Source of the DNA: Chloranthus sessilifolius
Taxonomy: Eukaryota; Streptophyta; Magnoliopsida; Chloranthales; Chloranthaceae
Length of the DNA stretch: 64,000 nucleotides
Assembly (NCBI GenBank): GCA_021018995.1
Contig: CM037590.1
Span: 46,254,287-46,318,286 of the forward strand
Direction: 5' to 3'
Below the pieces are notes generated by a model that was given only the letters and a program-made list of their open reading frames with translations, did no database searches and was not told where the DNA came from. Both the position numbers and the translations under genes were made by a program. Position 1 is the first letter of the stretch; every line of letters starts with the position of its first letter. This document shows, piece by piece, positions 46,801 through 58,104 of the stretch.

Positions 46801-47693
46801 TTGGGAGAGAGAAGAGATGGCTAGGATTAAAAAAAGGTAATACTATTATTTCAAGTAATGCTTTAAAATCAAATGCTAAGTCAAAATTTGATATTGGGCG
46901 CGTTTGAATGACGGTAACGTAACAACGCAGTTATGCTTTTTCATGTACAGTCATTACACGTCTCTACGAGGTAGTACGAGCTCATTGCCTCGTACTCTTT
47001 CATGGTAAGTATATAACAAAAAGGTGACAAAACACGTTATTTAAAACGCATCAAACGGGTTTTTAGGGTCAACAAGACAGTTATAATGGAAAAAATGTGT
47101 CGTTAGTGGCAATCAAACGAGCCCATTGAGACTCAAATCGAGTAAAATGGGTTCATACCTTGATCAAGTGCTTTAAAACTCGAAAAATCGGACTACCTAG
47201 TAGGAACTAAGCCTTTGAATTGATGCGGACTCCATCTCTAATTGACACCCAACTTGATCTCAAGTAATGGGGTTTTGAAATTCTTTCTGCTAATAAGCAA
47301 AACTTCAGGTGCGACAAAACTACTTCTATAATCCAGTCATGGGAGACTGAGAAGAAGGACAAAGCAAAGCGTCGGAAGGAGAAAGCAGAGGTTTCCATTT
47401 TCCCTTCTATTTTAACCATAAATTTATTTGAAATTCGACTAAAACTGCTTTTCTTCAGTACATTCCACATGAATTAACAACCAGTTCTTGGAAAAGTGCA
47501 GAGGAAATTGGAGCGGAGAAGGGGACATGCTTTAGAAGAATACAACATGGAGATGTCAAACATCAACAAGATTGCTGGAGGAGCGCGAGCGCAAGCAGAG
47601 GAGAGAAGAAGGAAAGAGGAATCTAAGGCGAAGGAGAAGGCTTCGAAGATTGCGTCAACAGGGAAGGTTCCTGCCACATGCTTCTGCTTCTGA
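43862..47693 (+). CDS. Remorin family protein, complete six-exon gene, 334 codons
   Basis: Exons are 43862-43887, 44646-44743, 45839-46114, 46506-46836, 47309-47390 and 47502-47693; all introns are GT-AG and phases match, with no stop. Residues 1-14 read MENLVKQMRVRFSG. A linker contains NWFQRQFSGRMSQ (about 47-59) and an alanine-rich AVAAAAFAI. From about residue 225 the canonical Remorin_C domain runs to the end: KAEAWEREEMARIKKR, SIIQSWETEKKDKAKRR, then the coiled-coil segment NKIAGGARAQAEERRRKEE and STGKVPATCFCF. The end is the membrane anchor, with two cysteines suited to S-acylation. Remorins are plant plasma-membrane nanodomain scaffolds in cell-to-cell traffic, symbiosis and defence. 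The long N-terminal region places it among long-form remorins. Introns 1, 2 and 4 carry MITEs and TRIMs. Confidence 0.92.
44127..44412. mobile_element. MITE in remorin intron 1
   Basis: The ends GGTACGTTTGTTTCG and CGAAACAAATGTGCCC are imperfect inverted repeats of a common MITE type. No clear target duplication, so the family is open. Confidence 0.4.
44766..45033 (+). mobile_element. TRIM element in remorin intron 2
   Basis: A 112-bp LTR (44766-44877, TGTTGAGTTTTAGTCCCACA) is followed directly by a primer site TGGTATCAGAGTAGG. A second LTR start lies at 44967. No coding. It is old, and the 3' LTR is poorly kept. Confidence 0.75.
45406..45720 (-). mobile_element. TRIM element in remorin intron 2, opposite orientation
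   Basis: Two 112-bp LTRs (45406-45517 and 45609-45720) start TGTTGAAGTTTAGTCC on the minus strand. The primer site GATATCAGAGCAGG lies between them. It is the same family as the plus-strand copy at 44766. Confidence 0.8.
46896..47124. mobile_element. MITE in remorin intron 4, 229 bp
   Basis: Inverted ends GGGCGCGTTTGAATGACGG and its partner GGCAATCAAACGAGCCC are flanked by ATT on both sides (46893-46895 and 47125-47127). Non-coding. Confidence 0.6.
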
Positions 47694-47817
47694 GGAACCA
47701 AGTCGAAGGCCGATCCATTTGGGTTCGAAGATTGGTACTGCAACCTGCAACATCTATAACACTAATCCTCTCAAAATTGCTTTGTATTTTGAGTGCTAAG
47801 AGGATTTTTTTTTTTAT

Positions 47818-47823
47818 AATAAA
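47818..47823 (+). terminator. Poly(A) signal of the remorin gene
   Basis: AATAAA lies 125 bp after the stop codon in a T/A-rich stretch. Confidence 0.65.
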
Positions 47824-48039
47824 AATGTGTTGTACAGAAAAGAAAATACATATGTTCAACTTCTGAACAGAACAAATGTTTGATTAAAAATAAACGAGTG
47901 TTTAAATTAACTTAAGCTTGCATGGTATCCATGTTGTTTAACTACTAAGTAGACCGTTGCAATTCAAACGGTTTTCGGGGAGGGGGGGTGATAATTTGAT
48001 ATAATAGCCTATACAGGGTATAGCATGGATTACTTAGTT

Positions 48040-48410
48040 AAGACTACCTTTAAAACCTCTGAGAGCACCACACTGAAACTCATTGAATGATTTGAATCAG
48101 ACCATGGAAATCGTTTTTCGTTAAAATCTTCTACATAACGGATCTTGCGATCATCGGCTTACCATCATAGGGTCATTTTTTTATTTCACATGCACGCATC
48201 CCAAAAAATGACCTCAAAATCAGGTTTGAGTGTGATGAATGCCATAAAAAATTGTCTGTCTGATGATATGCCCATGATTGAAAGATCCATTGTGTAGGAG
48301 ATTGGGAGGAAAAATGATCTCTATCGACTAATTCAAAGCAATCAATGGGTTTTCATTGTGGGTGCCCTTAAAAATTTGGCGAGTGTATTTAAAGGTACCC
48401 TCCCTTTACT
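48040..48410. repeat. Foldback repeat (family F)
   Basis: The inverted ends are CTACCTTTAAA and TTTAAAGGTACC. The arms share GAATCAGACCATGGAAATCG and AGATTGGGAGGAAAAATGAT type words. The end sequence differs from the copy at 40131, so this is a subfamily. Confidence 0.55.
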
Positions 48411-48647
48411 GTTTTTTTTTTTTTTTTTTATTGAAAGGACTTTTACTGTTAAATTAGTATTAGATGCCTTAACCTAACTTGAGCTCACGCTCTTGGTAGT
48501 GACTTTTGGCGTCTCGTGTGTTTCATGTGATTTGACGGAAATGACTTCCAATACTATTAGTCGAATGTCATCCAAAATTAATCTTATGTTAGATTTACAC
48601 GGTAGTCACTAATTTTATATGGAATTTGGCAGCTATTGGAACAAAAA

Positions 48648-50873
48648 TGGTAACAATCCCAGATTTTTGGGAAACGTTCAATTCATGCATTATACACATG
48701 TATATGTGTTTCACAAGGAAACAAAAACGAACTCGTAGACACTATGTGTGTATGAGGGAAACACACTAGTATTTTTCTAACTTATAAGTATATAAGTGAA
48801 AGAGGGAGGAGAGAAGAGCCCCTTACGTAACTCTATTCTAACCTAAATAGAGAGAAGGAGAAATAGAGAGAAAGAAAAGAAGAGCCTAGTAAAGAACTAG
48901 GGTTTCGTTGGGACTTAAATCGGTGGAAGAGCTGGAGCAAAGGCTGGAGGAGGAACCTTGGAGACCTTTTAGCCTAGTAGAATTTCGAATCTCGAATCGA
49001 ACTTGCGCGAGACTCATCGTTGGAGGTATGTTAAAGGCATGATAGATGCTTAGACATGTTTTAAATAATAGGTAGAATGTTGGTTGAATATTTTGTTGAT
49101 GTTAAAGGCTGAATGAGGGGAGAAATAGTTTTCTCGAGCAGATCGAGGAGTAAAAATATATCGCTCCTCGCTCGAGCGGCCAAAAGGGATCGCTCGAGCG
49201 GCCAAAAGGGATCGCTCGAGCGAGACCAAACTATAAAAATATAGTTCTGGGCTCGCTCGGGCGGTCTCCAAAACAAGAGGGAAGCTCGCTCGAGCGAGGT
49301 CCCCAGTAAAGCTTCAGGCGGCTCGATTTAACCGCTCAAGCGACCTCGATTTAACCGCTGGAGCAAGGTCAAGTGACCGCTCGAGCGAGGTCTAGTGGCC
49401 GCTCGAGCGAGGTCTAGTGACCGCTCGAGCGAGGAATTGTGCTCGCTCGCGCGAGGTACCACACAGTTCTTGAAATTATTGGTGCAGAGACCTGGAGGCT
49501 ATGCGCTCCAATTATTCCTGTAACCCTTCTGAGCATATTCTAAATACATGAAATGTAGGTTTGGCGTAGGATCGTGAAGTGTAAACCTCTACGAGAAGCG
49601 TGCTTTGAAATTCGTCGAGGTAGGGAATATTCTTGAAACATGTATTTTTTTTCGTCAACTCATATATGCAGTGTAATTCTATCAAAAGATTGAGTATTGT
49701 ATGATCTTTCAAATGGGGGTGTGTGCGTAAGCTTCAAGGTGAAACCATGAAATCCTCAGGGGACGGAATATTGTAATGTGGGCATCTAAAAGATGTATTA
49801 AATCAGTAGTATCCCAGGGATACAGATGAAAACAAACCGTGAAATTAAAGCAAAATGATAAGGCCTAATGTACTAAAAATTAGCACAAATCAAGGTGAAT
49901 AACTATATGTAAAGCACATCGATATTTTTGTTATTTAAAGTTGATTAGAATACCCCACCGACGTGACGGGATACCTACGACTGACGCGGGCAGATATCCG
50001 TGAATCATATCAGTAACCAGATAATTATAGCACATCCCAGAGATGTAGATTTGAGAATAGACCCCGCCACCTATGAGAAAGGGGCCTGGGCAATATTCCT
50101 AGGGAATACATACAACAACTGTCTAGTAGACGACGATGGTGGGTATTCCATCGGGGCTCGATGCTATATTGCTCAGGGATTATTTAAGTTAAAGGTTTAA
50201 GTGATTAGGCCGAATTCATAACTAAACCAATAAGATGAGAACAAACAACACCAGGAAAGGAAATCAGCTGTATCCATTCTAGTTATTCCGGTTATATCAA
50301 TTGTTCTGTTTAAAAGTGATATCTAGTAAATTGTGCTTTCAAAACTGCTAGCATATATGTAAGATTTAATCTATATGTTCACTTTATTTCCTTATTGAGC
50401 TAGGATGTAGCTCACCCCTTAGACTATACGTCGCAGGTTCAGGACTGGAGACAACAAGGACTTCTAGAGACGTTGATCCAGGAGATTCAGACTACGTACC
50501 CACTGAGGAGTCAGAGCCTCCTCCCGAAGATTTCTTCTAGGAGACCCATTGTGCACTTTAAGAGTGAGTTGAGAATTTTAGGCATGGCTTGGTATATGAA
50601 GCCTCTTTATGGAATGTAATAAAATATGATATGCTTTTGATAAAACATTTGGAGTGAACATTTATCTAACGGCCTGGGTAGGTTCTTATGCCATGAATTG
50701 GCATGGGACAAGGACTGCCTTTTGGGGGCCCTAAACTATTTTAGACATGAGAATTCGTTTAGAGTAAAATTTTGGCTTGTATATACCAAATGTATTGTAA
50801 AGGTTCTTAGGCACGGCCTCGAGGGTCGTATTGATGGCACGGTTTTCAGAGCGCCAAAAATCGGGCTGTCACA
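48648..50873 (+). repeat. 5' LTR of the chromodomain element
   Basis: A TATA box (AGTATATAAGTG near 48787) is followed by a long leader-type region with a donor-like GGAGGTATG at 49022. The CGCTCGAGCG array lies at 49166-49457, about 350 bp downstream of the likely start. Confidence 0.9.
49166..49457. promoter_or_regulatory. CGCTCGAGCG palindrome array in the 5' LTR (about 11 units)
   Basis: Units of the type GACCGCTCGAGCGAGGTC have the perfect core CGCTCGAGCG. They are spaced about 17-35 bp apart, with minor variants such as CGCTCAAGCG and CGCTCGCGCG. Confidence 0.85.
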
Positions 50874-53800
50874 GTTGGTATCAAAGCCGTTTCTTTCTAG
50901 TTCTGGATATCATCTCGTTAGAATATAGGGACTTCTGCTAATGAAACTGTGATTTCTCATGCAGACCGTTATGTTTCCTAGAGGAAGAAGCCAACCCACG
51001 GGTGGTCATGATAGGAATTTACGCAGTAGAGATGGTTTCGTCTCACCTACAAACAGGGTACCATTAGGAAACAGGGAGATTCCCGAGGGCAGTGGCCAGG
51101 GAGAAAACCAAAATCAAGCAGAAGATCAGGATCGAGATCGTCAGGATCGAAATCAGAGGGAACAAGATAGAGTGAGGAAGAGAAATGAAGAAAGAGAAGA
51201 GCGTCAGAGGATGATGCACACAATGGAGACAATGGCAACTGTCATGGCACATCAAGCAGCGTCCTTGGCAGCACATGCAGCCCTAGAACCACAACGAACA
51301 CCTACACCTCCAGTAGGACCTACACCACCAGTGGCTTCAGCATTTACCGAGTTCAGAAGGATGAGACCTCTTAACTTTTCAAGACAGGCAGACACAATGG
51401 CAGCCGAAAACTGGCTGGGTGAAATGGAAAAGGTGTTTAGCGTACTGACATGAGGATGAGAGCGTCCGTTGGGTGGCATATATGCTAGATGGAGAGGCTG
51501 GACCTTAGTGGAAATCCGTGTCGCGAGCGAGAGCACAAGAAACTCCAGATATGCCGTGGACTTGGGATGAATTCGTAGAGGAATTCAATAAGCAATATTT
51601 TCCTGAAGTTGTGAGAAATCAGATGGAGACCTAATTTTTGCAACTAATGCAAGGAAGGGTGACCGTGAGAAAGTACGGAGTAGAATTCATGAGATTGGCT
51701 CGCTTCGCTCCAGACTACGTAGTTTCAGATGTGATGAAAGCGAAGAGGTTCCAACAAGGTTTAAGGTAGGACATCCGAGGAGGGGTTGCGCCCTTCCAGC
51801 TGAAGACCTACGGAGAGGTAATGAGTAAGGCATTAGTAGTTGAAGAAGAAAACAATAACTGATACCATCAGAGGGAACAACAGGAAAGAGGAAGCATAGA
51901 TCCAAGCAGGACGGGGAGCTATGAATCGGTACATAAGAAATCGAGGTTTATAGCACCGAATCAGAGACAACCGTTCCAGACATGGTATGGGAAAGTCTCA
52001 CAACAAACTACTCATCAAAGTTTTCCGTTGCTGGCATCAGGGAGACCGATGAGGTATGAGGGTCCTGCTATTTCCAGCGGGGCTACAGCTACCCAAGGTT
52101 TTTCGAGAGCTGCTACTTCAACCCCAAGGGAAACTTGTGCTAAGTGTGGCAAGTCCCACAAAACGGCGGATTGTAGGCAAGGAATGCGAGGCTGTTTCAA
52201 ATGCGGCAAGATAGGCCACGTGATTAGAGATTGCCTTGAGGCAGTTAAAGAAAAGACGGCCCCAGCTTCCATATCACGACCTATTCAATCACGAAAGCCA
52301 GATGTTCAAGGGAGAGCCTACGCAGTTACCGCCTAGGAAGCAGGGAGTGTACACGACATCATCCAAGGTGAGATTTCTTTTAAATAAAGGATTTCAGTTT
52401 TTAATACAATTCTAGATAAAAAATGTGCATTCATTAGGACAAGTGTATATAACCGTTGTTGCGCATTAGAAAAATTCTAAATAAAGTATATGATATGTAC
52501 GTATATGTATGCATTATAGGTACGTTACAAGTTTATGAAAAAGGGTGCTACGTAGCACATGACACACGAGTGCTGATAGACCCAGGGTCTACCCACTCCT
52601 TCATCACCCCTGGACTTTGTGTTATCAGTGTCTATCCCAACAGGAGAATTAGTGGACACAGAGTTAGTCTGCAAATCAGTAGTAGTAAGCGTTCAGGATC
52701 ACGTTGTCTACGAACTAGACGCAAAGTTAATATTATTGGACATGCAAGGATTCGATGTGATCCTTGGCATAGATTGGTTGTCTCATCACTGCGCAACAGT
52801 GGATTGCAAGGATGAGGTTGTTATTTTCCGTCCTAACACGAGGAGATCGTTTCGATTTTGAGGGGAGAGATCGACACAGGTGCCACTCATATCTACAGTC
52901 AGAGCAGAACGTTTAATCAGAAAGGGGTGTCGCGATTATTTGGCGTTCCTGAAAGAAAAGAAAGAAGAGAAGAATATTATCTCCGAGATAACGGTGGTGC
53001 GAGAATTCTCAGACGTATTTTCAGAAGAATTGCCAGGATTACCTTTAGAAAGAGAAGTGGAATTTGCTATCGACTTAGCACCAGGAACGAAACTTGTTTC
53101 AAAGGCACCTTACAGGATGGCCCCTACAGAGTTGAAAGAGTTGAAAGAACAATTACAAGAGTTCATGGACAAAGGATTCATAAGACCAAGCGCGTCTCCA
53201 TAGGGAGCACCAGTTCTATTCGTGAAAAAGAAAGATGGGTCGATGCGGTTGTGCATTGACTACCGTCAATTGAACAAAGTCACCGTGAAGAATCGATATC
53301 CGTTGCCAAGAATAGATGACTTGTTCGATCAGTTGCAAGGAGCGAAACATTTTTCCAAGATCGATCTGAGATCTGGATACCATCAGTTAAGAGTCAAGGC
53401 TGAGGACATTCAGAAAGCGACATTTAGAACACGGTATGGACACTATGAATTTTTTGTGATGCCATTCGGATTGACGAACGCACCGGCGTCGTTTATGGAC
53501 TTAATGAATTGGGTGTTTAAACCCCACCTAGACTCCTGCGTTGTCGTGTTTGTTGATGACATCCTGATTTACTCAAAATCGAAAACGGAGCATGAAGAAC
53601 ACTTACGAGTCACTCTACAAACCTTGCGTGAACACCAATTGTACGCCAAGTTCAGCAAATGTGAGTTCTGGCTAGAAGAGGTTAGCTTTTTGTGACATGT
53701 CGTCTCAAAGCATGGTGTCACAGTAGATCCCATAAGATCGGCGATAGTGGTAGGAGCAACCAAAACTGTGAGACATCAAAGTTTCCTCGGTGGCGAGTTA

Positions 53801-56094
53801 TTATCGGCGTTTCGTTGAGGGTTTTCAAAATATCGGGCCTCTTCTGAGGCTTACAAGAAAAGGATTCAAGATTTGAGTGGAGTGAGGCGTGTGAAGAGTT
53901 TTCAAGAACTCAGAGAGACTCACCTGGCTCCGGTTGTTAGCCATTCCATCAGGCAGTGGAGGATTCGCAGTCTGCAGTGATGCTTCGTACAACCGGGTGG
54001 GGTGTGTACTAAATCAATATAAAAAAGTAATAGCTTACTGGTCAAGACAGATGAAAGAGCACGAAAAGAACTACCCAACACATGATCTCGGAACTAGCGG
54101 TCATATTCGCATTAAAGATATGGCGACATTATTTATGGAGAAACATTTAAAATTTTCGACCATAAGAGCCTCGAGATATCACATTTTACGGAAGGAACTA
54201 AATATGAGGCAGCGTAGGTGGATGGAATTTCTCAAAGACTACGACTGTTCCATACAGTATCATCCAGGCAAAGCTAACGTAGTGGCCGACGCCTTGAGTC
54301 GAAAAAGTCCAGCTCAGTTGGCTAGTCTAATTTCGGGTATACATCGATGGAAACTGTTGGAGGATCTAGCACTATGTGGCGCAACAGACATACAACCACA
54401 AGCCACAGGAGCCTTCTTAGCCAACATATCAGTTAAACCGGTGATATTCGAACACATACGAGAACTACAGATGAAAGACCCAATTCTAACCAAGATGCGT
54501 CAAGATGTAACTGAAGGTATTACATCTGAGTTTTCAATCAAGGAGGATGGTTCTTTAGTATTCAAGGGCCGACTTTGCATTCCAGACAATGCCGATCTAC
54601 GACGAATAATTCTCAATGAATCTCACAAGTCAAGCTATGCTATCCACCCAGGAAGCACAAAGATGTATCAAGATTTGAAAAAGAATTACTGGTGGAGAGG
54701 CTTGAAACAAGATGTAGCAGAGTACGTGTCGCGATGTTTGACGTGCCAACAAGTGAAGATCGATCATAAACACCCCGCAGGCCTATTACAGCCTCTACCC
54801 ATATCGGAATGGAAGTGGGAATCTATCTCCATGGATTTCATAGTCGGTCTACCGCGAACTGCAAAGAAGTATAACGCCATTTGGGTAGTAGTCGATCGAT
54901 TGACTAAGTCAGCACACTTCTTGCCTTACAACATGATGTACACGGCGGGGAGACTCGCAGAGCTCTATATGAAAGAGATCGTCCGTTTACATGGGATTCC
55001 AAGTAGCATTGTTTCAGACCGGGACCCATTATATACATCAAAGTTTTGGAAGAAATTTCAAGAATGAATGGGAACGAGACTAGATTTTAGTACGGCATTC
55101 CACCCACAAATCGACGGACAGACTGAAAGGGTCAATCAAGTCATTGAAGACATGCTTAGGGCATGTATGTTAGAATTACAAGGATCGTGGGATCAACACC
55201 TACCATTGATTGAGTTCGCATATAATAATAGTTTTCAGACGAGCATCGGGATGGCACCGTATGAAGCCTTATACAGAAGACGATGCAAATCGCAAATCAA
55301 TTGGGAGGAAATTGGCGAGAAATTTGTTTTAGGACCCGAGCTACTTGAAGATAACGCGGCTATTGTCCGCATGATCAAGGAAAGACTAAAGGCAGCTCAA
55401 AGCAGACAGAAAAGCTATGCTGACATCAAGCGGACGAGCGTGGACTTTAAGGTGGGAGAACATATTTTTGTGAAGGTGTCGCCTATGAAAGGCGTAATGA
55501 GATTCGGAAAGAGAGGCAAGCTAAGTCCCCGCTACCTTAGACAGTTTGAAGTTTTTGGTCGAGTAGGAGAAGTAGCCTACCGCGTTGGATTGCCACCATT
55601 GTTTAATCAGGTACACAATGTATTCCACGTGTTCATGTTCAGGAAGTATCTCAATGACCCTGATCACGTACTGAACGGCCAATCATTCGAGATGCATGAA
55701 GATATGACCATGATTGAAGAGCCGGTGGAAATTTTAGATCGAAAGGAACAAGTGTTGCGAACAAAAGTTATTCCCTTAGTGCTCGTCCGATGGAAGAACC
55801 ATCCAATCGAAGAAGCAACGTGGGAACGGGAGGCTGACGTCAAAGGACAATACCCCAATTTGTTCAAAGACACTCACTAGTTTCTTTATTAATATGATGA
55901 AGTGTACACATTCTTTTCTGATTATCAAATTATAGTTAAAGGAACCAAATGAGTACTATTATAAATATATTTAAAAAAAAAAAAGTTTGAGAAGTAAATT
56001 TGAATGAAGAGTATTTTTTTAGTTATGCGTGAGTAGTATTCAAAATAGGAAGACTAGTAAAGATGTGGGTTATGATGACAAGAACACGTCTTTG

Positions 56095-56300
56095 GCTCGC
56101 TCGAGCGAGGGTTCATGACCGCTCGTGCGAGGTCAAGTGACCGCTCGAGTGAGGTTTACCAACCGCTCGAGCGAGGCCATAAATTATAACATTTAGCGTC
56201 CTGGACTCGCTCGAGCGATAACTAACGACCGCTCGAGCGAGGGCGGACTATATAAGGCTGACGAAATGCAGAACACCCATTTCATCTTCAAGCGGTGAAC
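56095..56300 (+). promoter_or_regulatory. Internal promoter-like block: palindrome array, TATA box and leader
   Basis: Six CGCTCGAGCG-type units (56095-56243) of the kind found in the LTRs run straight into CTATATAAGG (56248-56257). A leader with GGGTTTAGGGTTTCTC follows. The layout is that of a plant promoter and stands outside the LTRs, 200 bp after the chromodomain. Confidence 0.65.
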
Positions 56301-56459
56301 TGAAGCCGAGTGAAGGGTTTAGGGTTTCTCATCTTCAACCTTTCTCTGTCGGATTCGAGCCGGATTGTGACGATCCGATCTGTTCAAACCCTTTTTCTAG
56401 GTAAAATCTACCCCCTCTCCGAGATTTTTAGTAGTTTTCAAAACCTCTCTAGGCATCTA

Positions 56460-57311
56460 ATGGCTTCAAGCCCAAATCCACAACCTAGGAAGCGGATGGA
56501 GAATCGATCGCCGTCAGCGCGCAACAAGGCGCCGCAAGCTTCACAACCAACACCAAACCCATCCACCACTCCAATCACACTAGACGATTGGTGGGGGGCC
56601 AAAATTTTCAAAACTGAATGGGATATACATCCCTCTTGTTTTGGGGATCCGATGTCCACCCAATGGACATTGGACTTCCTCACCAACAATAATCTTAAAA
56701 CCCTACTTACGCCGTTCGGAGATCGGTATTATCCGAGGCTTGTGAAGTTATTTTACCAAACCTTAAACATGAACGTGGATGAGGACGCTATCCTCGTCAC
56801 AATCGATGGTAATGAACTAATCTTTAGATGTGCCGAAATTTCATCAGTCATGAAATGCCCCCACATCTACACCCCTAGTCCACTCATCCTACCACATTTT
56901 TCTGAGAACATCGAATTCCCAGCGATCATTTTCGATATCATCGGCGGCACGTCCGCTTCGGGACAATCTATTACCCGATCACAACTACCGCCACGTATGT
57001 GGCTTCTAGACGTCATTTTCAAAAAGAATCTACACCCAACCGGCCATGATCAAGAACGTCGTGACGCATTTCTACGGGCCCTACACACCGCATTCCATAA
57101 TAGGTGGATCAACGCACCTATGATCATCATAAAAGGCATGACGCATGCCTGTAAAATAAATGTAAAGGGTGCTATTCCTCCACCCATCAACCGACTACCA
57201 TATGCTCGGTTGATTTCCCGACTCCTAGACTCACGGAATGGGAAGGGAGGATTTAAGATCCGGGCCGACGAGTTATTCCTCACCGATAACGTCGTCCCCT
57301 ATTTAGCCTAA
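56460..57311 (+). CDS. Extra ORF between chromodomain and 3' LTR (plant transposon protein-like domain)
   Basis: From an ATG in good context at 56460 the frame opens with a basic, Ser/Pro-rich stretch (PRKRMENRSPSARNK, a possible nuclear signal). The segment RYYPRLVKLFYQTLNMNVDE, then ELIFRCAEISSVMKC, and later LPPRMWLLDVIFKKNLHPTG and RLPYARLISRLLD follow. This order resembles the putative plant transposon protein domain found in extra ORFs and ORF1-like proteins of plant Gypsy elements. An upstream in-frame start at 56310 exists but would add leader-like sequence. A second short ORF with an Asp/Glu-rich end follows at 57462-57734. It is on the sense strand, with its own promoter-like block upstream. 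Function unknown. It belongs to the LTR element, and whether it is whole is uncertain. Confidence 0.6.
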   Translation: MASSPNPQPRKRMENRSPSARNKAPQASQPTPNPSTTPITLDDWWGAKIFKTEWDIHPSCFGDPMSTQWTLDFLTNNNLKTLLTPFGDRYYPRLVKLFYQTLNMNVDEDAILVTIDGNELIFRCAEISSVMKCPHIYTPSPLILPHFSENIEFPAIIFDIIGGTSASGQSITRSQLPPRMWLLDVIFKKNLHPTGHDQERRDAFLRALHTAFHNRWINAPMIIIKGMTHACKINVKGAIPPPINRLPYARLISRLLDSRNGKGGFKIRADELFLTDNVVPYLA

Positions 57312-58104
57312 GACTGGAGCCGAAACCTAAAGAGTCTTCAAACTAGCGTCAAAAAGAAAAGAGACCGTCAGGTCTCCCGACAAACCACACATCAAGCGCC
57401 GGCAGGACAGACCACTCCCTCTACCTCATTTCCATAACCCATACCTACTACCGACACTGACATGATGCGGGAGATCCTTCAGCAAGGGCGGGAGATCAGA
57501 TTGCATCAGAGGTTTCAGGAGGCACTACTTATCGACCTCATGGGCCAGGCCTACCCACAGTCATACATGCAGCGCGTCGGTGCCATGAAAGATGCTATTT
57601 TTGGAGCGTCTAGCTCGGGCCCTGCCACGAGGAGCGCTACAGCCGGTACCACTACCACTAGGGTGGTCAACGAGGATGAGGATGATGATGGCTCCGACGA
57701 CGGCGACGACGACTATGAGGAGGATGATGACTAGATAGTCACATTATTTTTTTTGAAAATTAATATGTAATATTTTGTTGAGACATTTCGTGGTAAGGTG
57801 GTTATTGGTAAATTTATTTACAAACTATCGTGACATGAATGTCACAAATTTTGTGGATGATTAATGTAACGATTGTATGGGTATAAATTATGTGAATGAT
57901 TATTCTAAATATCATAATCCTTCTCGGCTATATGGGTATAAATTGACATGGTTAACGCAAGTCGTTGCGAAACGCGACCAACTGTTCAATTACCGGATGA
58001 TGTGGGAAGCTAGCCTATTCATGGCCTGGTAGTAGTAGTAGTAGTACCTAGTTACGCGCATATCGTCGATTTTCGAGGACGAAAATCTTATAAGTTGGGG
58101 TGAT

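Noticed and set aside
49050-49276. Open frames crossing the 5' LTR palindrome array
   Set aside because: They are non-coding LTR sequence; frames arise from the GC-rich repeat units and differ between the LTRs.
50000-50200. 66-codon frame in the 5' LTR (MNHISNQIIIAHPRD)
   Set aside because: It lies in the LTR between promoter and primer site, has no domain, and is not kept in the same form in the 3' LTR.
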